Shown piece by piece: positions 16,694 to 24,740 of a stretch of DNA of 39,844 nt (positions within the stretch are counted from its first letter, which is position 1; each line of letters starts with the position of its first letter). The stretch spans positions 1 through 39,844 of the forward strand of contig CABIVQ010000030.1 of the NCBI GenBank assembly GCA_902362365.1, in the 5' to 3' direction. The position numbers were made by a program, and so were the translations under genes. The notes under the pieces are model-generated. The model worked only from the letters and a program-made list of their open reading frames with translations. It searched no databases and was not told where the DNA came from. This DNA comes from Clostridiaceae bacterium. Lineage in GTDB: Bacteria > Bacillota > Clostridia > Peptostreptococcales > Peptostreptococcaceae.

Positions 16694-17401
16694 ATGGATA
16701 AGTATGTAGGATTTTATATTGAAGATCCAATAGGGAATAATGAATTTTCTTATGAGGATAGAGAGAATAAGAATATTTATGTACCTAGGTTAATAGAAGG
16801 AACTTTAGATGATGTTGCTTTAGGTGATAATATAGTTTTCAATGAGATAGATGAAGGAAATGAAATAAAAGCTAAGGGCTTAAAAAATATGGTTGAATAT
16901 AAGATTGATGATAAGACAGTTTATGTTTTTGACAACCATAATCATGCTTTTTATTTTTGGATGAAAAGTCTTAAGCAACAACATTTTACAAAGGGTTGTA
17001 AATTAGTTCATGTAGACCAACACAAGGATATGAGAGAACCTATAAATTATGAGGTCAATATAAATGATATGGACGACGTATTTAGGTATACTAATAAAGT
17101 TTTGAATGTTGGTAATTTTATAAAACCATCCCTTAAGCACAAGGTATTTTCAGAAGCTATAATCATAGATAGCTCATATGGGTTTGATATGAAAGTTGAA
17201 GGAGAATATGTTTTGGATATAGATTTAGATATATTTTCAAAAGATATGGATTATATACCGTATGAATTTAGACTGAATAAAATAAAAGAGCTTATAAAAG
17301 GAGCTAAGGTTATTACTATAGCTAGTAGTCCTTATTTTATAGAACAAGACTATGCTATAAAAGTATTAAAAGAATTATTTAATTATGATATAATGGAATA
17401 G
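16694..17401 (+). CDS. UPF0489-family protein (arginase-like fold)
   Basis: A 235-residue protein matching UPF0489. The family motifs are YVFDNHNHAFYFW, the metal-site-like LVHVDQHKDM and DIDLDIFSKD; their His/Asp spacing recalls the arginase/ureohydrolase metal centre. Some members (OspR-type peptide arginases) convert arginine to ornithine in modified peptides, but here no precursor peptide or other RiPP gene is adjacent, so a different substrate is likely. Start ATG 16694 lies 8 bases after GAGG; a TTG at 16688 is less likely. Preceded by 200 AT-rich bases without another feature I can name. Confidence 0.78.
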   Translation: MDKYVGFYIEDPIGNNEFSYEDRENKNIYVPRLIEGTLDDVALGDNIVFNEIDEGNEIKAKGLKNMVEYKIDDKTVYVFDNHNHAFYFWMKSLKQQHFTKGCKLVHVDQHKDMREPINYEVNINDMDDVFRYTNKVLNVGNFIKPSLKHKVFSEAIIIDSSYGFDMKVEGEYVLDIDLDIFSKDMDYIPYEFRLNKIKELIKGAKVITIASSPYFIEQDYAIKVLKELFNYDIME

Positions 17402-17486
17402 TTAAATTATTAATGCTATAGTATAAGTTGATAAATTTATAGTAATTTATAATATAAAAAAGATAGAAATTTTAGGAGGAAAAAGT

Positions 17487-17984
17487 ATGAGTTTATTTAC
17501 TGAATGGAGATCTTTAAGCGAAAATCATGCTAGCCAAGAAGAAGAAATAAAATTCTGGGAAGAGTACTTAAAGGTAGAAACTACAATATACAATGAAATA
17601 TTAAACAACAAAATGGAAGTAGTAGAAGGAACAGTTGCTGAATTAGCTGAAAAATTCAATACTTCAAACGAATACATAATGGGATTCTTAGATGGAATAA
17701 GTGAAAGTTTAAAAGAAGATTTAGACTTAGAATCTATAGAAGCTGATACAAAAGTTACTGTAAAAATAGATTGGGAAAAATTATACTACAACATGGTAGC
17801 TGTTGAAGCTCATTGGTTACATAGCTTACCAGGTTGGGAAGAAATATTATCTGCAGAAAAGAGAAAAGAATTAACAAAAGCTTTCAAAAATTCTAAAACT
17901 GTAGTTAAAGAAGATAAAGTTGGAAGAAATGATGTTTGTCCTTGTGGAAGTGGTAAAAAATACAAGAAGTGTTGTGGAAAGTAA
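17487..17984 (+). CDS. SEC-C zinc-motif protein
   Basis: A 165-residue cytoplasmic protein. The last 25 residues form a SEC-C motif, [15 protein letters not shown], the zinc-binding knuckle found at the C-terminus of SecA, where it binds SecB and ribosomes. The first 135 residues are acidic and mostly helical ([21 protein letters not shown]), a pattern common in small clostridial SEC-C proteins. Function is unknown; binding to ribosomes or nascent chains is an inference from the motif. Start is ATG 17487 behind TTAGGAGG. Confidence 0.85.
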   Translation: MSLFTEWRSLSENHASQEEEIKFWEEYLKVETTIYNEILNNKMEVVEGTVAELAEKFNTSNEYIMGFLDGISESLKEDLDLESIEADTKVTVKIDWEKLYYNMVAVEAHWLHSLPGWEEILSAEKRKELTKAFKNSKTVVKEDKVGRNDVCPCGSGKKYKKCCGK

Positions 17985-18031
17985 GGTAAATTAAAGAGTA
18001 TTATCTTACTTAAAAAAGTAATAAAATATAA

Positions 18032-18072
18032 AAAAGGATGTCTCAAAATATATATTTTGTGGCATCCTTTTA
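18032..18072. terminator. Bidirectional terminator, SEC-C gene and psuG homologue
   Basis: Stem AAAAGGATG (18032-18040) / CATCCTTTT (18063-18071) with an inner CAAAATAT / ATATTTTG stem. Runs of A and T flank it, so it can serve the converging transcripts on both sides. Confidence 0.82.
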
Positions 18073-18073
18073 T

Positions 18074-18895
18074 TTATAATTTTGTTTTATACAGATTAGA
18101 TAGGTTTCTTGCGATATCAGCAGCAAGTTTAGCATTGTTATGTAGAAGTTGTATGTCTACAGTTGTATTCATTAAATTGTAGTTTATTTCAGATTTATTT
18201 GTTATTGGATTAGCTACTATGACTCCACCATTTAGATTTAAATCCCATTTAGCCTTTAATGCTTTTGAAATATCTAAAGAGGAATTTACATTATAGTCTA
18301 CAGTAAAACCTCTTTTCATTTCATAAAAAACAGGAAGTTCATTTGTTTTATACCCGATAACTGGGACGCCTTTTACATTTAAATATTTTAAGGTTGATTC
18401 TATATCTAAAATAGAATTTATTCCAGAACAGATAACAGCAACATTAGTATTGGTTAATTCGTGTAAATCTGCGTATATGTTAAAGTCATCCTGTGATTTT
18501 CTACTTACTCCTCCTATGCTAGAGGTAGCAAGCACTTTAATACCTGCTAAACTAGCTAATATCATTGATGCAGCAATAGTTGTAGAACATGTTTGTTTTT
18601 TTGAGATAATAAATGGCAGATCTTTTCTTCCTGCATTGGCTATATTTTTACTTAAAGAAAGTAATTCTATCTCTTCTTCTGTAAGCCCAACTTTTAAAAT
18701 ACCATCTATAATTGCGATTGTGGCAGGTACAGCTCCACAATTTCTAATTATTTTACAAATATCATTAGCTATTTTTATGCTCTGAGGATAGTTTACATTA
18801 CGAGAAATAATATCAGATCCTAGAGCGACAACAGGTTCTCCAGCCGAAATTGATTTTCGAACTTCTGGATGTATCTGTAAATACTTTTCTAACAT
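18074..18895 (-). CDS. PsuG/IndA-family protein, probably catalytically inactive
   Basis: Homologue of pseudouridine-5'-phosphate glycosidase, shown by GAVPATIAIIDG, GRKDLPF, SSIGGVSR, the YADLHEL segment and NGGVIVANPI. Against my recollection of E. coli PsuG, the key positions are changed: Glu31 is Gly26 (VALGSDIIS), Lys93 is Asn87 (NAGRKDLP) and the Schiff-base Lys166 is Asn160 (CSGINSILD); only Asp149 is kept (Asp143). A segment of about 35 residues before the C-terminal helix, including the usual GKE-TPFLL loop, is missing, giving 273 residues instead of about 305. Two of the changes (GGA for GAA; AAT for AAA/AAG) need one base. The frame is open and begins 7 bases inside the upstream gene. 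It is probably a pseudoenzyme that binds but does not cleave the ligand, or a decaying gene. Confidence 0.83.
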   Translation of the reverse strand: MLEKYLQIHPEVRKSISAGEPVVALGSDIISRNVNYPQSIKIANDICKIIRNCGAVPATIAIIDGILKVGLTEEEIELLSLSKNIANAGRKDLPFIISKKQTCSTTIAASMILASLAGIKVLATSSIGGVSRKSQDDFNIYADLHELTNTNVAVICSGINSILDIESTLKYLNVKGVPVIGYKTNELPVFYEMKRGFTVDYNVNSSLDISKALKAKWDLNLNGGVIVANPITNKSEINYNLMNTTVDIQLLHNNAKLAADIARNLSNLYKTKL

Positions 18896-19983
18896 GAGAT
18901 TAACTCCTTTAAAGTTTTTTCTATGCTTTCTATTGATAAGTTTGGATTTACAGCTGATTTATGTGATAAAGTTAAAATTGATGCGGCTACAGAAATCTCT
19001 GTTGAATATTTTAAATTAAATTTATTTAAATAGCTGTAAACAATTCCAGACATAAATGCATCTCTTGCCCCTGTAACACTAACTGTATCAATATTTAAAT
19101 CCTTTATATGTATAATATTTTTACCATCAGATGAAAAAATATTATTTTTATCAAGATTTATAAAAACTCTTTTTATGCCTTGATCTAAAAAATATTTAAG
19201 ACATATATTTAAATCATTTTCATCAGAGATTTTAATACCTGATAAAAGTTCTGCCTCTTTTTGACTTAAATTTATAGCTTCAAATCTTCCAAGAAAATTT
19301 TTAATTTTAAGACATTTAGATGAAGAAACTATATCAATAAAAATTGGAATAGTTGTATAAGTTTTTGTAATAAAGTCTATTGTATCTTCGGGTAAATTTG
19401 TATCAATTATTATAGCTAAAGAATCACTTATTGATAAATGTTTTGAATTAATAAAAGGTATGTCTAATTTATCTATGATATCCATATGAGAAATAGCCAC
19501 CTTCATATCATTTGAATTATTTAGAACAGACACATAAATTGATGTTGATTCTTCATTTGATATATAGCAATCATCTACGTCTATGCCGTAGTTTTTACAT
19601 TCATTTAAGATTGTATTTCCGTATAAATCATTTCCTATGGCAGAAATAAGTTTTGTATTGATTCCTAACCTACAAATGTTTTCTGCTATGTTTCGCCCTG
19701 CACCACCAACTGAAATATTGATCTTACCAGGAGTAGAATCATACATTATAAGCGGGTTAGTTGGTATGCCTACTATATCTATATTAGATCCTCCAATAAC
19801 AGTTATATAATTATCTTTTTTTAAAATATAACCTTTTCCTTTGATGTAACCTTTTTTCATAAGGTTAGTTATATGTACAGCTACAGAAGAGCGTGTTATA
19901 CATAGCATATCAGCTAATTCCTTTTGTGAAATCATAGGATTTGTTTTTAATATATCTAAAATTTCTTTTTCTCTATCAGTCAT
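18889..19983 (-). CDS. Winged-helix/PfkB-kinase fusion regulator (PsuK-like)
   Basis: A 364-residue fusion. Residues 1-55 are a winged helix-turn-helix (REKEILDILKTNPMISQKEL, then CITRSSVAVHITNLMKKGYI) of the Lrp/MarR-like kind. The rest is a PfkB kinase domain most like PsuK (STPGKINISVGGAGRNIAEN, KEAELLSG). Its catalytic motif reads VTGARDAF instead of VTGAGDAF: the anion-hole Gly is Arg (codon 19063-19065), though the Asp base remains. Kinase activity is therefore doubtful, and a ligand-sensing transcription factor is the best guess. The start ATG 19983 follows AGGTGAT; a longer reading to 20034 has no ribosome site. It precedes and overlaps the psuG homologue by 7 bases. A 14-base direct repeat upstream is a candidate operator. 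Confidence 0.83.
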   Translation of the reverse strand: MTDREKEILDILKTNPMISQKELADMLCITRSSVAVHITNLMKKGYIKGKGYILKKDNYITVIGGSNIDIVGIPTNPLIMYDSTPGKINISVGGAGRNIAENICRLGINTKLISAIGNDLYGNTILNECKNYGIDVDDCYISNEESTSIYVSVLNNSNDMKVAISHMDIIDKLDIPFINSKHLSISDSLAIIIDTNLPEDTIDFITKTYTTIPIFIDIVSSSKCLKIKNFLGRFEAINLSQKEAELLSGIKISDENDLNICLKYFLDQGIKRVFINLDKNNIFSSDGKNIIHIKDLNIDTVSVTGARDAFMSGIVYSYLNKFNLKYSTEISVAASILTLSHKSAVNPNLSIESIEKTLKELISC

Positions 19984-19997
19984 ATTATCACCTAGAA

Positions 19998-20031
19998 ATA
20001 AATATTTGTTTATCAAAATAAACATTTGTTT
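19998..20031. promoter_or_regulatory. Tandem repeat operator candidate upstream of the HTH-PfkB gene
   Basis: Two 14-base copies differing at one position, ATAAATATTTGTTT (19998-20011) and ATAAACATTTGTTT (20018-20031), are spaced 20 bases apart start to start, about two helical turns. Between them TGTTTAT (20007-20013) and ATAAACA (20018-20024) make an inverted repeat. The site lies just 5' of the regulator start, as expected for autoregulation. Confidence 0.5.
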
Positions 20032-20097
20032 CAAAATATGTTATCACCATATTTTCTATTTTTCAACAAAAAAATGTTTTATATTCTTTCAGAAGGA

Positions 20098-20124
20098 ACA
20101 AAAATGCCCTATGGACATATTATG
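20098..20124 (+). promoter_or_regulatory. Possible SigK-type promoter of yabG
   Basis: AC (20098-20099), 16 bases and CATATTATG (20116-20124) resemble the late mother-cell SigK consensus AC-n16-CATAnnnTA, with one mismatch. B. subtilis yabG is transcribed by SigK, so the placement fits. Confidence 0.38.
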
Positions 20125-20156
20125 TATTAAGATAATTTTTATTTGGGAGGACAGTT

Positions 20157-21017
20157 ATGAGAATAGGGGATATAGTAGCTAGAAAGTCTTATAATAAAGA
20201 TATTATATTTAAAATAGAAGCTTTTAGTGTAGATGAAAATAATCAAAAAATAGCTTTATTAAAGGGGATAGCATTTAGAGTTGTAGCAGATGCATATTTA
20301 GATGATTTAGAAATAGTTCAGCTGCCTGATATGAATGATATTTTAATAGATAGAAATGTTGAAAATTTATTGTATAGATCAGTAAAAAAGGCAAAAGAAA
20401 GACAGAAGAAAAATATGAGGGGAATTCCCAAAGCGCAAGCGAATACTAATGTTTATGGAATACCTGGGAAGGTATTACAAATAGATGGAGATAAAGAATA
20501 TTTAAAAATATGTTTAGATGTATACACTCAGCTTGGGATTCCAGCAGTAGGTGTTGCTATACCTGAACAAAATCAATATAAAGAAGTAAGATCTCTTCTA
20601 GAAAAACATAAACCGGATATATTAGTTATAACAGGGCATGATGCTATGTCATCTAAGAAAGGGAATATGAAGGATATAAATAATTACAAAAACTCTCTAA
20701 ATTTTATAAAAGCAGTCAAAGAAGCTAGAAAATGGGATCCTAACGTTGATAGTCTTGTAATATTTGCAGGTGCATGTCAATCTAATTATGAACAAATAAT
20801 AAGAGCTGGAGCTAACTATGCAAGCTCACCTGGAAGAATAATGATACATGCATTAGATCCAGTATTTATAGTGGAAAAGATAGCTTGTTCAAGAATAGAT
20901 GTAGTAGTACCTATAGATGAGGTTATAGAGCAAACAGTAACTGGATATAAAGGTATTGGAGGGTCAGAGACTAGAGGTAAATTTAGATGGGCTATGCCAA
21001 AAACAATTTTATATTAA
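20157..21017 (+). CDS. yabG: Sporulation-specific protease YabG
   Basis: A 286-residue cysteine-type protease made in the mother cell late in sporulation; in B. subtilis it trims coat proteins and in C. difficile it processes the CspBA and preproSleC germination proteins. The N-terminus MRIGDIVARKSYNKDIIFKI and the conserved blocks VLQIDGDKEYL, LVITGHDAM, VIFAGACQSNYE and YASSPGRIMIHALDP identify it. Length matches orthologues. Start ATG follows GGGAGGA. Order yabG-veg-sipL-ispE agrees with the C. difficile chromosome. It is divergent from the HTH-PfkB operon, with only 173 bases between the starts. Confidence 0.95.
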   Translation: MRIGDIVARKSYNKDIIFKIEAFSVDENNQKIALLKGIAFRVVADAYLDDLEIVQLPDMNDILIDRNVENLLYRSVKKAKERQKKNMRGIPKAQANTNVYGIPGKVLQIDGDKEYLKICLDVYTQLGIPAVGVAIPEQNQYKEVRSLLEKHKPDILVITGHDAMSSKKGNMKDINNYKNSLNFIKAVKEARKWDPNVDSLVIFAGACQSNYEQIIRAGANYASSPGRIMIHALDPVFIVEKIACSRIDVVVPIDEVIEQTVTGYKGIGGSETRGKFRWAMPKTILY

Positions 21018-21054
21018 AAAAAGTAATATTATACTGTATTCTTAAAAAATACTA

Positions 21055-21083
21055 TTGACTTTTTTGTTAAAAATATATAAAAT
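21055..21083 (+). promoter_or_regulatory. veg promoter P1
   Basis: TTGACT (21055-21060), a 17-base spacer and TAAAAT (21078-21083). It lies upstream of the stronger promoter P2. Confidence 0.6.
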
Positions 21084-21098
21084 TATTAGTTTGAACGT

Positions 21099-21127
21099 TT
21101 GACAATGTATTGTTTTTGTGGTATTAT
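21099..21127 (+). promoter_or_regulatory. veg promoter P2
   Basis: TTGACA (21099-21104), 17 bases and TATTAT (21122-21127): close to ideal SigA, as expected from the famous strength of the veg promoter in B. subtilis. It is flanked by inverted copies of TTGAACGTTTG / CAAACGTTTAA (21091-21101, 21137-21147), a possible operator. Confidence 0.85.
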
Positions 21128-21161
21128 GTAAACATACAAACGTTTAAAAGAAGGTGATATT

Positions 21162-21428
21162 GTGGCTACAGTTCAGACGCTAGATAAGATCAGACTAAGT
21201 TTGGAAAGACATTTAGGAAAGAAGATAATATTAAAGGCTAACAAGGGGAGAAAACAAGTTATAACAAGAAGAGGTGTGCTTGAAAAAGTATATCCAAGTG
21301 TTTTTGTTGTAAGATTAGATGACAGTCAAAATGGATACTCAAGAGTATCATATAGTTATTCAGATTTATTGACAGCAAATGTTAAGTTGCAAGTATATAG
21401 AGATAAAGATAAGTTAAATGTAAGTTAA
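21162..21428 (+). CDS. veg: Veg family protein
   Basis: An 88-residue small basic beta-barrel protein. In B. subtilis Veg stimulates matrix-gene expression by antagonising SinR, and the gene is abundantly transcribed. The conserved stretch RLSLERHLGKKIILKANKGR and the RRGVLEKVYPSVFVV block are clear. Start is GTG 21162, 4 bases beyond AAGGTGAT. Interestingly the window also encodes a TasA-like matrix locus, the kind of target Veg influences in Bacillus, but no SinR is present here. Confidence 0.95.
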   Translation: MATVQTLDKIRLSLERHLGKKIILKANKGRKQVITRRGVLEKVYPSVFVVRLDDSQNGYSRVSYSYSDLLTANVKLQVYRDKDKLNVS

Positions 21429-21466
21429 AATTATACCTATTGAAAATAGGTGTAATTTTTTTTTTG
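21428..21466 (+). terminator. Terminator of veg
   Basis: Stem AAATTATACCTATT (21428-21441) / AATAGGTGTAATTT (21445-21458) with one wobble pair and a long T run. Confidence 0.85.
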
Positions 21467-21523
21467 TTCTTTAAATATAAATATAATGTGATAATTTATA
21501 TATTTAAACAGGGGGGACAAATT

Positions 21524-23074
21524 ATGGAATTAATAAAAGATGTTATAAAAATTGATAACAGAATTGACTTTGGAAAATTTCAAACGTTTATAGAATCAGA
21601 AGCGGTAGTTCCGGACAAAAAATCAGACGTATATGATATAGTAAAGACAGAAGGGTACATAGCTCTCAAAAAAATAGAAGTTGCTGATGGAAAGATAGTG
21701 TGCAGAGGAAGTTTTAATTATAATGTAATATATATTACCGATGATAAGAATACTGTATCAAATGTAGATGGTAAAATAGACATAAATGAAGTTATTGATA
21801 AAGATAATGTAACTCAAGATATGGAATATATGTTATATCCAGAAATAGAACATGTAGATTGTACAATAATGAATGAAAGAAAAATTAGAGTAGGAGCACT
21901 TATAAATATTAAGGGGAGCCTATTTGAAAAACAAAGATTAGATATAGTAAAAGATGTATCACAAGTAGAAGGAATACAAAAACATAGAAAAGAAGTTAAT
22001 TATCAAGATATTGTGGGCATAGAGAAATCAGAGAGTGTAATAAGGGATACTATAACTATAAATACAGAGGAAATACACTCAATTATAAGTATAAATCCAT
22101 ATGTAAGAATAAAAGAAAGTAGAGTTAGTGACAATAAGGTTATAATTGGAGGAGTATTAAATATAAATCCACTTGCTTGTACCTATGATGGAGATCTTGT
22201 TGAGCTAGATAGAGTAGATATTGATTTTACTCAATTTATAGAAGTTCCTGGTGTTTGCGATGGTATGATAGAAGAAACATTATTATCAATAGGAGATTTT
22301 AATTATATATTCAAACAAAATAATGAGAGCAATACAGGTATATTAGAGGTTGATTGTACAATTAGTAGTAAGGTTAAGGTTACAGATGAAGTAACAAGAG
22401 AAGTATTACAAGATGCTTATTCACCACAAAAAATAATTAAATTTGATCACCGATTAATAGAATTAAATAAAGTGTTGGTAAGTGATACTGAAAGTTTTGT
22501 AGTTAGAGAAACAATAAAAAATGATAATGAAGACATACAAATAAAAGATATTGTAAGTGTTTGTCCATCAATATCTATTGAAAATGCATATGTAGAAGAT
22601 GGTAAGAGTATAATCCAAGGTATAATAAAATTAGATATATTATATGTTCCAATTGAAGGTCTAAGATTAGTTTATAAAATAAGTGAAGAGATACCTTTCG
22701 AACATGATATGGAAATTGATGATTTAACAGACGCATCTACTGTGTTTAATACAGTGTGTATTGAAAAAGTAGAATCAGATTTAAATAGAGACCAAATAGA
22801 CGTATCTATAAAGGTGAAAAGATTTATTGAAGCAATAGACAAGAAATCTGAAAGTTTTATAATTAAGGGTGAAGATCATGGAGAGTATGATTTATCAAAA
22901 GCTCCAAGTATTATAGTATATATCTGCAAAGAAGGAGATAATCTTTGGAATATAGCTAAAAAATATAATACAACTGAAGAAGAAATTGCTGAGCTTAACG
23001 ACTTAAAAAGTGATGAGCCTCTTAAACCAGGAAAGTGCTTAATACTAGAGAAAAAAGTAGTTTTAGTAGATTAA
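21524..23074 (+). CDS. sipL: SipL-like spore coat assembly protein (SPOCS and LysM)
   Basis: A 516-residue protein with repeated DUF3794/SPOCS beta domains in the first 450 residues (repeating strands such as YTVEVIPNI-like YINLHPYVRIKES and KVIIGGVLNINPL) and a C-terminal LysM domain (YICKEGDNLWNIAKKYNTTEEE). In C. difficile SipL binds the coat morphogenetic ATPase SpoIVA through its LysM domain and is required for coat localisation around the forespore. Length and genome position (after veg, before ispE) match that protein. The ATG 21524 follows a strong GGGGGGAC site; an upstream reading from 21440 lies in the veg terminator. It acts on the mother-cell side of the forespore. Confidence 0.93.
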   Translation: MELIKDVIKIDNRIDFGKFQTFIESEAVVPDKKSDVYDIVKTEGYIALKKIEVADGKIVCRGSFNYNVIYITDDKNTVSNVDGKIDINEVIDKDNVTQDMEYMLYPEIEHVDCTIMNERKIRVGALINIKGSLFEKQRLDIVKDVSQVEGIQKHRKEVNYQDIVGIEKSESVIRDTITINTEEIHSIISINPYVRIKESRVSDNKVIIGGVLNINPLACTYDGDLVELDRVDIDFTQFIEVPGVCDGMIEETLLSIGDFNYIFKQNNESNTGILEVDCTISSKVKVTDEVTREVLQDAYSPQKIIKFDHRLIELNKVLVSDTESFVVRETIKNDNEDIQIKDIVSVCPSISIENAYVEDGKSIIQGIIKLDILYVPIEGLRLVYKISEEIPFEHDMEIDDLTDASTVFNTVCIEKVESDLNRDQIDVSIKVKRFIEAIDKKSESFIIKGEDHGEYDLSKAPSIIVYICKEGDNLWNIAKKYNTTEEEIAELNDLKSDEPLKPGKCLILEKKVVLVD

Positions 23075-23083
23075 AATTATATT

Positions 23084-23129
23084 AAAATAAAATAATAGGG
23101 TGTTATAATACCCTATTATTTTATTTTTT
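23084..23129 (+). terminator. Terminator of sipL
   Basis: A 21-base stem, left arm 23084-23104 and right arm 23107-23127, built on AATAGGGTGTT / AATACCCTATT with one wobble pair. A T run follows. Confidence 0.82.
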
Positions 23130-23184
23130 GTAGTATAATATTTATGACTAGGAATGCATTATACGATATACAAAGGAGGCTAAA

Positions 23185-24066
23185 ATGAATTCTATAGAAT
23201 TAAAAAGCAGGGCAAAAATAAATTTATCAATAGATGTCCTAGGGAAAAGAGTGGATGGATATCATTTAGTCGAAATGATAATGCAGACAATAGACCTGTA
23301 CGACATCATTAAAATAGAAGAATTAGAAACTGAAGAAATAATTATAAAAAGTAATACTTCAGACATACCGTTAAATGAAAATAATATAGTTTATAAAGCC
23401 GCAGAATTAATTAGAGATAACTTTAATATAAAAAGAGGTATAGAGATTTTTATAGAGAAAAATATACCTATAGCAGCAGGGATGGCTGGGGGCAGTTCAA
23501 ATGCAGCAGCTATATTAGTAGGACTTAATAAGCTTTGGAATTTGAATTTATCAGAAAAAGAATTAAAGGAACTTGGATTTAAACTAGGAGCAGATGTACC
23601 ATTTTGTATAGAAGGTAAGGCTGCTTTAGCAGAAGGTGTAGGAGAAGAACTTACATATATAAAAGGTTTACCAGATGATATAAGTATACTAGTTTGTAAA
23701 CCTGAATTATTTGTGTCAACTAAAGAAGTGTATGGTGGATTAGACTTAAAAAATATCAAGAATAGACCAGATAATCAGTATTTAATAAAATGTTTAGAAA
23801 ATAATGAGATAGAATTATTATCTAAAAATATGGTAAATGTTCTTGAGACAGTGACTAGTAAAAAACATACAGAGATAAGCGATATTGAAAAAATTATGAA
23901 TGAAAATAAAGCATTAGGATCTATGATGAGTGGGAGTGGTCCAACTGTATTTGGACTTTATAAAAATGAAGAAGATGCTTTAAAAGGGAAAAAAGAGTTA
24001 TTAAAAAAATATAAGCAAGTTTATGTGGTAAAGAGTAGTGAGAAAGGAGTTGAAATTAATGGATAA
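23185..24066 (+). CDS. ispE: 4-diphosphocytidyl-2-C-methyl-D-erythritol kinase
   Basis: Fourth specific step of the MEP isoprenoid pathway: phosphorylates CDP-ME at the 2-hydroxyl using ATP. The 293-residue GHMP kinase shows Lys11 in SRAKINLSI, the ATP loop PIAAGMAGGSSNAAA (95-109), LGADVPFC with the catalytic Asp, and the C-terminal MMSGSGPTVFG motif. Start ATG 23185 follows AAAGGAGG. The final 8 bases overlap the next gene. Confidence 0.97.
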   Translation: MNSIELKSRAKINLSIDVLGKRVDGYHLVEMIMQTIDLYDIIKIEELETEEIIIKSNTSDIPLNENNIVYKAAELIRDNFNIKRGIEIFIEKNIPIAAGMAGGSSNAAAILVGLNKLWNLNLSEKELKELGFKLGADVPFCIEGKAALAEGVGEELTYIKGLPDDISILVCKPELFVSTKEVYGGLDLKNIKNRPDNQYLIKCLENNEIELLSKNMVNVLETVTSKKHTEISDIEKIMNENKALGSMMSGSGPTVFGLYKNEEDALKGKKELLKKYKQVYVVKSSEKGVEING

Positions 24067-24739
24067 TTTAACTAAATTAAATTTAGAGGATTATAAGCCA
24101 TTAAGAGATGTAGTTTTTGAGAATCTAAGAGAAGCTATATTAGAAGGAAAATTAAAGCCAGGTCAGAGATTAATGGAGGTACAGCTTGCAGAACAATTAG
24201 GGGTAAGTAGAACTCCAGTTAGAGAAGCAATAAGGAAATTAGAGTTAGAAGGCCTAGTTGTAATGCTACCTAGAAAGGGTGCATATGTGGCAAATATGTC
24301 TTTAAAAGATGTAATAGATGTACTTGAAGTGAGAGCTAGTTTAGAAGGGTTATCAGCGTCTCTAGCAGCAGAAAGAATAAGTGATATAGACTTAAAAAGA
24401 TTGAAAAAAATAGCAGAGGAATTTAAAGAAAGTACAATAAATGCAGATATTGAAACTTTATTAAAAAAAGATGTTGAATTTCATGAATGTATATTTAAAG
24501 CAGCAAATAATAAAAAATTAACTCAAGTAATAAACTCGTTATGGGAACAAGTTTATAGATTTAGAGTAACATATATATCTGATTATGACTCATCTTTAAG
24601 TATAGTTGAAGAACATAAAAATATATTATCAGCTATTGAAAAAGGGGATTGTGAATTAGCAAAAAAATATGCTACAGAACATATAGAAAAAGCAGAACAA
24701 TTTATGATAGATAAAGCTGTGAGTCATAAAGGATTATAG
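24059..24739 (+). CDS. GntR-family regulator, FadR subfamily (FCD domain)
   Basis: A 226-residue DNA-binding repressor or activator. Residues 15-75 form the GntR winged helix (LREAILEGKLKPGQRL, SRTPVREAIRKLELEGLV), and the rest an all-helical FCD ligand domain with the metal-binding pattern around D-x(3)-H (KKDVEFHECIF) and two later His (EEHKNIL, TEHIEKA). Ligand unknown; the family usually senses organic acids or sugars. I place the start at ATG 24059, 9 bases after AAAGGAG, which overlaps ispE by 8 bases and makes the pair coupled. The same ispE-gntR-spoIIR order is known in C. difficile. Confidence 0.92.
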   Translation: MDNLTKLNLEDYKPLRDVVFENLREAILEGKLKPGQRLMEVQLAEQLGVSRTPVREAIRKLELEGLVVMLPRKGAYVANMSLKDVIDVLEVRASLEGLSASLAAERISDIDLKRLKKIAEEFKESTINADIETLLKKDVEFHECIFKAANNKKLTQVINSLWEQVYRFRVTYISDYDSSLSIVEEHKNILSAIEKGDCELAKKYATEHIEKAEQFMIDKAVSHKGL

Positions 24740-24740
24740 A

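Noticed and set aside
16694..17984. RiPP cluster around the UPF0489 gene
   Set aside because: No precursor peptide, radical-SAM, cyclase or exporter gene is adjacent; the neighbours are a SEC-C protein and RNA-modification genes.
18450..18785. Plus-strand open frame opposite the psuG homologue
   Set aside because: It mirrors the codons of a clear PsuG-family protein and has no ribosome site.
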